In this document: piece after piece, positions 1 through 3,922 of the stretch
How positions within the stretch are numbered: position 1 is the stretch's first letter
Layout: each line of letters starts with the position of its first letter
Assembly: GCA_900763885.1 (NCBI GenBank)
Contig: CAAFLY010000178.1
Location: 1 to 6,308 of the forward strand
Direction of reading: 5' to 3'
Source: Clostridia bacterium
Lineage (GTDB): Bacteria > Bacillota > Clostridia > Oscillospirales > CAG-272
Length of the DNA: 6,308 nt
Notes under the pieces: generated by a model
What the model was told of the DNA's origin: nothing
Database searches by the model: none
The model's input: only the letters and a program-made list of their open reading frames with translations
Program-made: the position numbers and the translations under genes

Positions 1-60
1 CAGCCCAATCAACCCGCCGCAGCGATTCCCCAGGTGGAAGAGTTAGAGTCCAGAGGATAG
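1..60 (+). CDS. Possible 3' end of an upstream gene (partial, unidentified)
   Basis: Frame 1 is open from the window edge to a TAG at 58-60 and would encode 19 residues, QPNQPAAAIPQVEELESRG. An Ala/Pro-rich run followed by a charged end is plausible for a real C-terminus. The other two forward frames read less like protein (one stops at 44-46; the other is Arg-rich and runs to 118-120). No family can be named from so little. The stop falls inside the left arm of the hairpin at 52-99, as is common for gene ends. A chance open frame of this length is quite possible, so this is tentative. Confidence 0.33.
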   Translation, partial: QPNQPAAAIPQVEELESRG

Positions 61-99
61 GGAAGGGGGGATTCGCAAATCCCGCCGTCCCTGTCCTTT
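52..99 (+). repeat. Long imperfect hairpin at the end of the possible upstream gene
   Basis: Bases 52-63 (AGAGGATAGGGA) pair without a gap with 88-99 (TCCCTGTCCTTT), using two G-T wobbles. After a mismatch come two more pairs (65-66 with 85-86), another mismatch, then a six-pair top GGGATT/AATCCC (68-73 with 78-83) closed by the loop CGCA. That is about 20 pairs in 48 bases. The 3' arm ends in TTT but no U-tract follows, so it is not a standard intrinsic terminator. It may serve as a 3'-end or processing structure. Its tip resembles the hairpin at 362-374 (GGATT, loop GCA, AATCC), which suggests kinship with the repeats ahead of pyk. Confidence 0.6.
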
Positions 100-150
100 G
101 GTGCCCCCGCAAGGAGCAATAAAATCTACAAGAGCGATGAGGTATTCCTC

Positions 151-210
151 ATTGAAAAAAACAAATAAAGCGATACAAGCCAAACGCAGTTACCTTATAA
201 AAAACAAAGG
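151..210 (+). promoter_or_regulatory. A-rich segment, weak candidate promoter region for pyk
   Basis: This is the only strongly A/T-rich stretch ahead of pyk in an otherwise GC-rich window. TATAAA at 196-201 could be a -10 box. No good -35 lies 16-18 bases before it; the TTGAAA at 152-157 is too far upstream. If transcription started just after 201, the pyk transcript would carry a leader of about 210 bases containing the whole hairpin block. This is an inference from composition and one hexamer. Confidence 0.25.
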
Positions 211-243
211 AAATCAGCAGACTGCAAGTCAAACAAGCGAAAA

Positions 244-402
244 ATGCCCAAGGGCAATCGGGACAAGTCCCGATAATAGCCGTACCGCAAGTTTAGCCGA
301 AGCCGCGCGGCTCGGTACTGGATGCCAAGGCATCCTCGTACCTGCCGCGCGGGACATATCGGGATTGCAAATCCAAAGAAAAAGGCCGGGACAAAGTCCC
401 GG
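244..402 (+). repeat. Hairpin-cluster leader of pyk (structured repeat element)
   Basis: Six short stem-loops follow each other here. They are TGCCC-AA-GGGCA (245-256); TCGGGAC-AA-GTCCCGA (258-273, extendable to 257-274); the palindrome AGCCGCGCGGCT (301-312); GGATGCC-AA-GGCATCC (320-335), flanked by a further GGTAC/GTACC pairing at 314-318 and 338-342; GGATT-GCA-AATCC (362-374); and CCGGGAC-AAA-GTCCCGG (386-402). GTACCG at 282-287 can also pair with CGGTAC at 313-318. There is no convincing coding frame. The right part (336-402) is clearly related to the jag leader at 6240-6308 on the minus strand. The stretch 296-363 resembles the minus strand of the repeats at 3761-3921. It matches no riboswitch or leader class I recognise. 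Confidence 0.75.
386..402 (+). promoter_or_regulatory. Stem-loop abutting the pyk ribosome binding site
   Basis: A perfect 7-pair stem CCGGGAC/GTCCCGG with loop AAA ends 14 bases before the pyk ATG. Its last two bases (401-402) are the first two of the purine run GGAGAAAGG (401-409), the only Shine-Dalgarno-like sequence for the 417 start. When folded, it hides the GG of GGAG and leaves AAAGG (405-409, 7 bases from ATG) free. It could tune initiation or protect the 5' end after processing. That role is inferred from position only. Confidence 0.5.
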
Positions 403-416
403 AGAAAGGCACACCA

Positions 417-1853
417 ATGCTCAAAACAAAAATCGTCTGCACCCTCGGTCCCGCGTCCAACTCGACCGAGATGATCGAAAAAATGATCGAAGCCGGGATG
501 AACGTCGCCAGAATCAATTTCTCGCACGGCACGTACGAGGAGCACGAAGCGGTGATCGACCGGCTGAAGGAGGTCCGCTCCCGGCTGCAGGTCCCGCTAG
601 CCATCATGCTCGACACCAAAGGGCCGGAGGTGCGCATCCGGAAATTCCACGGCGGATCGGCGGTGCTGGAGACCGGCGCGGACTTCACGCTGACCACCGA
701 CGATGTGCTGGGCGACGCGTCCCGTGTGACCATCTCCTACGACCGCCTGCCCGGTGAGCTGTCCCCCGGCGACCGCGTGCTTCTCGACGACGGCAATATC
801 GAATTGACCGTGCGGGAGTGCGTGGAGCATGAGATCCGCTGCACCGTCACGGCGGGGGGACTGCTCCGCAGCGGCAAGGGGGTCAACATCCCGAACGTCC
901 ACCTCCATATGCCGCACATGAGCGAAAAGGACAAGTGCGATCTCCTCTTCGGGATCCGGCACGACGTCGATTTCATCGCCGCGTCGTTCATGCGGAGCCG
1001 CGAGGACGTGGTCGGTATGCGCAAATTCCTCGACTACAACGGCGGTCATCAGATCCGCATCATCTCCAAAATCGAGAACCTGGAGGGCGTGGGCAACTTC
1101 GACGAGATTCTCGACTCCTCCGACGGGATCATGGTCGCCAGAGGCGATATGGGCGTGGAGGTACCGTTTGAACGGCTGCCCGGCCTTCAGAAACGCTTCA
1201 TCAAGGCGTGCTACCAGAGCGGCAAGATGGTGGTGACGGCGACGCAGATGCTGGAGTCCATGATCGAGCATCCCAACCCGACCAGAGCCGAGATCTCCGA
1301 CGTGGCGAACGCCGTGTTCGACGGGACCAGCGCCGTCATGCTCTCCGGGGAGACCGCGATGGGGAAATATCCGCTCCGGGCGGTCCGCGCCATGGCAAAA
1401 ATCGCGGAACAGGCGGAGGAGGACGCGTGCCAGATGGACGCCTACGGCGGAATGCGCTATGCCGTCGATTACAACGATGTGACAAACGCGGTGTGCGACG
1501 CGGCCTGCACAACGGCGAAAGACAGCCGCGCCAAGGCGATCATCACCATGACGGCAACCGGCCGAAGCGCACGCCGTATGTCGAAATTCCGCCCCATCGA
1601 GCCGATCGTGGCAGCCACCCCGGACGAAAAGACGTTCCATCAGCTCTCCCTGTCGTGGGGGGTCTACCCCGTCCTCGCACTGACGCAGGCGACCCAGGAG
1701 GCCCTCTTCCGCCACGCCGTGGACTGCGCCAAGCAGCTCTCCATTGTGGAAAAGGGTGACCGCGTCGTAATCTGCGCCGGGATCCCGGTCGGCAGGAACT
1801 GCAACACGAACACGATCAAGGTCGAGGTCGTAGACGAAAATCGGGATCTGTAA
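417..1853 (+). CDS. pyk: Pyruvate kinase
   Basis: The 478-residue cytosolic enzyme transfers phosphate from phosphoenolpyruvate to ADP, giving pyruvate and ATP, the last step of glycolysis. Family signatures run in order: KTKIVCTLGPAS near residue 3, GMNVARINFSHG at 27-38, LDTKGPEVR at 65-73, the active-site block around KIENLEG (K218, E220) to ARGDMG (D244, metal ligand), then TATQMLESM at 274-282 and SGETAMGKYP at 310-319. Residues about 74-165 form the lid (B) domain. E71 in KGPE is the residue typical of K+-dependent pyruvate kinases; the K+-independent ones carry Lys there. The protein stops after the normal C-domain and lacks the extra PEP-utiliser-like domain of the longer Bacillus enzyme. 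The start fits the purine run at 401-409. No allosteric effector can be read from the sequence. Confidence 0.97.
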   Translation: MLKTKIVCTLGPASNSTEMIEKMIEAGMNVARINFSHGTYEEHEAVIDRLKEVRSRLQVPLAIMLDTKGPEVRIRKFHGGSAVLETGADFTLTTDDVLGDASRVTISYDRLPGELSPGDRVLLDDGNIELTVRECVEHEIRCTVTAGGLLRSGKGVNIPNVHLHMPHMSEKDKCDLLFGIRHDVDFIAASFMRSREDVVGMRKFLDYNGGHQIRIISKIENLEGVGNFDEILDSSDGIMVARGDMGVEVPFERLPGLQKRFIKACYQSGKMVVTATQMLESMIEHPNPTRAEISDVANAVFDGTSAVMLSGETAMGKYPLRAVRAMAKIAEQAEEDACQMDAYGGMRYAVDYNDVTNAVCDAACTTAKDSRAKAIITMTATGRSARRMSKFRPIEPIVAATPDEKTFHQLSLSWGVYPVLALTQATQEALFRHAVDCAKQLSIVEKGDRVVICAGIPVGRNCNTNTIKVEVVDENRDL

Positions 1854-2040
1854 TGGCAGCATCTTCCACCGCACGCCGCCGCATTTCCACCAGAATACCA
1901 CGCGGCCGCGGTCGATAGCCCGATTTCCCACCCGACGGCGTTTGCCATACTTTTCCATCATAAGCCGTTCACGTTTCCCAGCCTTTTCCACCTCCCCACG
2001 CTCGTTTACCATTCCCCCCATATCCATTTCCATTTTCCGC
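1854..2040 (+). other. C-rich, G-poor spacer between pyk and cca
   Basis: No gene or intrinsic terminator is visible. The palindrome CGCGGCCGCG (1901-1910) has no T-run after it. From about 1921 the coding strand becomes pyrimidine-rich and repeats loose variants of TTTCCCA/TTTTCCA (for example near 1924, 1951, 1974, 1984, 2026 and 2033). Bases 2011-2040 contain a single G. The spacer after cca has the same character. Such a stretch would give an unstructured 5' leader for cca and also has the C-over-G bias of Rho loading sites. Neither role can be decided from sequence. Confidence 0.5.
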
Positions 2041-2057
2041 CACAGGAGGATCCCGTT

Positions 2058-3329
2058 ATGTTTCTGCCTCAGCCGGTTCGCGACGTTATTTCCCGCCTGC
2101 AGGATTCCGGTTTTTCCGCGTATGCCGTCGGCGGCTGTGTCCGCGATTCCCTCATGGGCCGCACCCCCGGCGATTACGACGTGACGACCAGCGCGCGCCC
2201 GGACGATATGCGCCGCTGCTTTGCCGACTGGCGCGTCGTGGAAACGGGTCTGCGCCATGGGACCGTCACCGTTGTGCGCGGCGGAATGCAGATCGAGACC
2301 ACGGCGTACCGCATCGACGGGGTGTACGCGGATCACAGGCACCCGACCGGCGTGACCTTCACGGATTCCCTCGAGGAGGACCTCTCCCGCCGCGATTTCA
2401 CCGTCAACGCGATGGCGTACAGCGACCGCGACGGGATCGTGGACCGGTTCGGGGGACAGCGGGACCTGCGCGACCGGATCATCCGCTGCGTGGGCGAGCC
2501 GGAGAAGCGGTTTCAGGAGGACGGACTGCGGATCCTGCGCGCCATGCGGTTTGCCGCCGTCCTCGATTTCACCGTGGAGCCGGATACCGCCCGTGCCGCC
2601 TGCGCCCTTGCCCCCCTGCTGTCCTATATTTCCCGCGAACGGATCCACGTGGAGCTGAAAAAGCTCGTCTGCGGGATCGCCGCCCCCCGCGTTCTCCGGC
2701 AGTTTGCCCAAATCGCCGCCATTTTGTTCGCGGACGCCTCGGAGGATATGATATGCTCCGGCGCCGCCGCCATCGAACGGATCGCCGATTTCTCCCATAC
2801 GCCGCCGCAGCCCGCCCCGTCCGCACCCGATACGCCCTCCCCTCCTCCGGTGTGCGCCCCATACGGACTGCGCTTCGCCGCAATGCTCCACGCCTTCCCG
2901 GATCCCCTCTTCCGCGACACGCTCCGTTCCCTGAAAATGGCAAAAACGGAGGAAAACGCCATCCGGATGTGCCGCGATCCCCTGCCCGTCTGCGCGTCCG
3001 AGCGCGAATGGTGCCGCCGCCTCCTCGGGAAATACGGTTGGGACGGAGCGGTCCGCCGGATCCTGTACGACCGCGCCGCAGAGGTCACGGATGACGCGGA
3101 GACCCGCCGCCGCATCGACCGACTGGCAGCCGTCAACGCCGAAAACCTCCCCAATACGCTGCGCGACCTCGCCGTCACCGGTACGGATCTCCAGTCGCGC
3201 GGGATCACCGGGACCCATATCGGCAAAGCCCTCGCGTATCTCCTGGAGGAGGTTCTCGCCGACCGCCTGCCAAACGACCGGGATACGCTCCTTGCCGCAC
3301 TCCCGCGGGACCCGGAGCCGTTTTCCTGA
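2058..3329 (+). CDS. cca: CCA-adding enzyme (class II tRNA nucleotidyltransferase)
   Basis: The 423-residue cytosolic enzyme builds or repairs the 3' CCA end of tRNAs from CTP and ATP. The N-terminal nucleotidyltransferase head has GGCVRD (25-30), the catalytic carboxylates D39 and D41 in GDYDVTT, ETTAYR (80-85), RRDFTVNAMAY (111-121) and EDGLRILRAMRF (154-165), the class II set in the usual order. The C-terminal body ends with the family-typical TGTDLQSRGITGTHIGKAL (374-392). Around residue 277 the segment AAMLHAF sits where many relatives have an LHD metal-binding HD motif; here the Asp is Ala, so no HD phosphohydrolase activity is expected. A Pro-rich insert (about 247-268) precedes it. 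Length is normal. A strong AGGAGG at 2044-2049, 8 bases before ATG, fixes the start. Whether it adds the whole CCA or only part of it cannot be read here. Confidence 0.93.
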   Translation: MFLPQPVRDVISRLQDSGFSAYAVGGCVRDSLMGRTPGDYDVTTSARPDDMRRCFADWRVVETGLRHGTVTVVRGGMQIETTAYRIDGVYADHRHPTGVTFTDSLEEDLSRRDFTVNAMAYSDRDGIVDRFGGQRDLRDRIIRCVGEPEKRFQEDGLRILRAMRFAAVLDFTVEPDTARAACALAPLLSYISRERIHVELKKLVCGIAAPRVLRQFAQIAAILFADASEDMICSGAAAIERIADFSHTPPQPAPSAPDTPSPPPVCAPYGLRFAAMLHAFPDPLFRDTLRSLKMAKTEENAIRMCRDPLPVCASEREWCRRLLGKYGWDGAVRRILYDRAAEVTDDAETRRRIDRLAAVNAENLPNTLRDLAVTGTDLQSRGITGTHIGKALAYLLEEVLADRLPNDRDTLLAALPRDPEPFS

Positions 3330-3428
3330 TTTTCCCATTCAAGCGCCCACCCGTTTCCCTGTATTTCCCAGTCAGGGATCCACTCAGCATCCCCATTTTC
3401 CACTTTTGTTATCCATCCATTACCATTC
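3330..3428 (+). other. C-rich, G-poor spacer between cca and the small Cys-rich gene
   Basis: Like the spacer before cca, this stretch is built from TTTTCCCA/TTTCCCAG-like words (for example 3332, 3364 and 3395), and its last 45 bases contain almost no G. No terminator hairpin and no coding frame stand out. It ends directly at the GAGGTGG ribosome binding site (3429-3435). Confidence 0.45.
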
Positions 3429-3441
3429 GAGGTGGCAGATT

Positions 3442-3639
3442 ATGTCAGAACAAGATTCCCCGTGCGCGGCCTGCCTGTATTTCGCTGCCCCCGCGGACGC
3501 TCCCGACGGCGAGCCATGCTGCACGATGCAGTACCATATGGACGAGGACGAGCGCGCGGCACTCACCCAAAACCGCCGCCTCCGCTGCCCGTATTACCGC
3601 CAATACGACGAATATAAATCCGTCCGACGCCAGAACTGA
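3442..3639 (+). CDS. Small Cys-rich protein, DUF6472-like
   Basis: This 65-residue protein begins MSEQDSPCAAC. It has cysteines at 8, 11, 26, 27 and 49: a CxxC pair, a PCC doublet and a late CP. An acidic centre (MDEDER) leads to a basic tail, CPYYRQYDEYKSVRRQN. The CPYYR...DEY...VR-QN ending matches my memory of a short Clostridia family of unknown function annotated DUF6472; that family call comes from recall, not a search. The cysteines could bind Zn or another metal, but this is inferred. No signal peptide or membrane segment is present. The start is set by GAGGTGG at 3429-3435, 6 bases before ATG; an in-frame opening further upstream lies over cca and is not real. It is the last rightward gene before the terminator at 3683-3716. 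Confidence 0.78.
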   Translation: MSEQDSPCAACLYFAAPADAPDGEPCCTMQYHMDEDERAALTQNRRLRCPYYRQYDEYKSVRRQN

Positions 3640-3682
3640 AGAAACACGGCGCATATAAACCCATCCATCCCCCTTTCCCCAT

Positions 3683-3716
3683 AAAAAAAGACGAGACCAA
3701 AATCTCGTCCTTTTTT
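3683..3716. terminator. Bidirectional intrinsic terminator between the small gene and jag
   Basis: GACGAGA (3690-3696) pairs with TCTCGTC (3703-3709) around the loop CCAAAA. Six T (3711-3716) follow on the plus strand and seven A (3683-3689) precede it, giving a T-run on the minus strand. It can end the rightward pyk-cca-small gene transcript 43 bases past the small gene's stop. It can also end the leftward jag transcript, which would then carry a 3' untranslated region of about 210 bases holding the repeats at 3721-3922. Confidence 0.88.
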
Positions 3717-3746
3717 GTTGCCTTCACCCCCGCAGCAGCCAGTCCC

Positions 3747-3764
3747 CCGGGAGATCCTCCCCGG
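3747..3764 (-). repeat. Short hairpin resembling the leader hairpins
   Basis: On the plus strand CCGGGAG (3747-3753) pairs with CTCC-CCGG (3757-3764) around the loop ATC, with one bulged base. It sits next to the repeat at 3761-3820. On the minus strand it follows the GATTCCGG end of that unit, much as the GGGAC-type hairpin follows the related unit ahead of pyk. Confidence 0.4.
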
Positions 3765-3820
3765 AATCTGTATCCGCGGTAGCTATTTGCGGCAGCCAGT
3801 ACGCCCGTCGGGGCTTCCCG
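3761..3820 (-). repeat. Composite intergenic repeat, copy 1
   Basis: This 60-base unit recurs at 3861-3921. Its left part (3761-3797, starting CCGGAATCTGTATCC) matches 3861-3898 with one inserted and one changed base. Its right part (3794-3820, starting AGCCAGTACGCCCG) recurs exactly at 3827-3853. Read on the minus strand, the sense of jag, it runs GAAGCC, a small hairpin (GCCC-CGAC-GGGC), GTACTGGCTGCC, CCGCAAATAGC, ACCGCGGATACAGATT. The same order of words occurs on the plus strand ahead of pyk (296-363). Confidence 0.75.
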
Positions 3821-3826
3821 ACCGGT

Positions 3827-3853
3827 AGCCAGTACGCCCGTCGGGGCTTCCCG
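3827..3853 (-). repeat. Extra exact copy of the 27-base half-unit
   Basis: These 27 bases equal 3794-3820 without a mismatch. The two are 33 bases apart, joined by ACCGGT. Each can form GCCC/GGGC around GTCG on the plus strand. Exact identity beside more diverged copies points to recent local duplication. Confidence 0.8.
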
Positions 3854-3860
3854 CCCCCAA

Positions 3861-3921
3861 CCGGAATCTGTATCCCGCGGCAGCTATTTGCGGCAGCCCT
3901 TCACGCCCGACCGGGCTTCCG
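3861..3921 (-). repeat. Composite intergenic repeat, copy 2
   Basis: The second copy of the 60-base unit lies 100 bases from the first and ends two bases from the jag stop codon. Its small hairpin is GCCCG-AC-CGGGC (3905-3916), where copy 1 has GCCC-GTCG-GGGC: the pairing survives with a reshaped loop. It lies immediately downstream of jag in the sense direction. Confidence 0.75.
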
Positions 3922-3922
3922 G

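Noticed and set aside
244..402. A known riboswitch or T-box ahead of pyk
   Set aside because: No conserved core of a class I know is visible, and no terminator/antiterminator pair is present.
98..757. A 219-codon plus-strand frame starting with TTG over the leader and the start of pyk
   Set aside because: It overlaps pyk in another frame, has Arg-rich out-of-frame composition and no ribosome binding site of note. The leader is better explained by hairpins.
1897..1912. GC-rich palindrome around CGCGGCCGCG as a pyk terminator
   Set aside because: No T-run follows, so it does not meet the pattern of an intrinsic terminator.
597..3338. A 913-codon open frame on the minus strand across pyk, the spacer and cca
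   Set aside because: It lies antisense to two clear enzymes, has no recognisable domain, and its openness is a by-product of GC-rich codon use.
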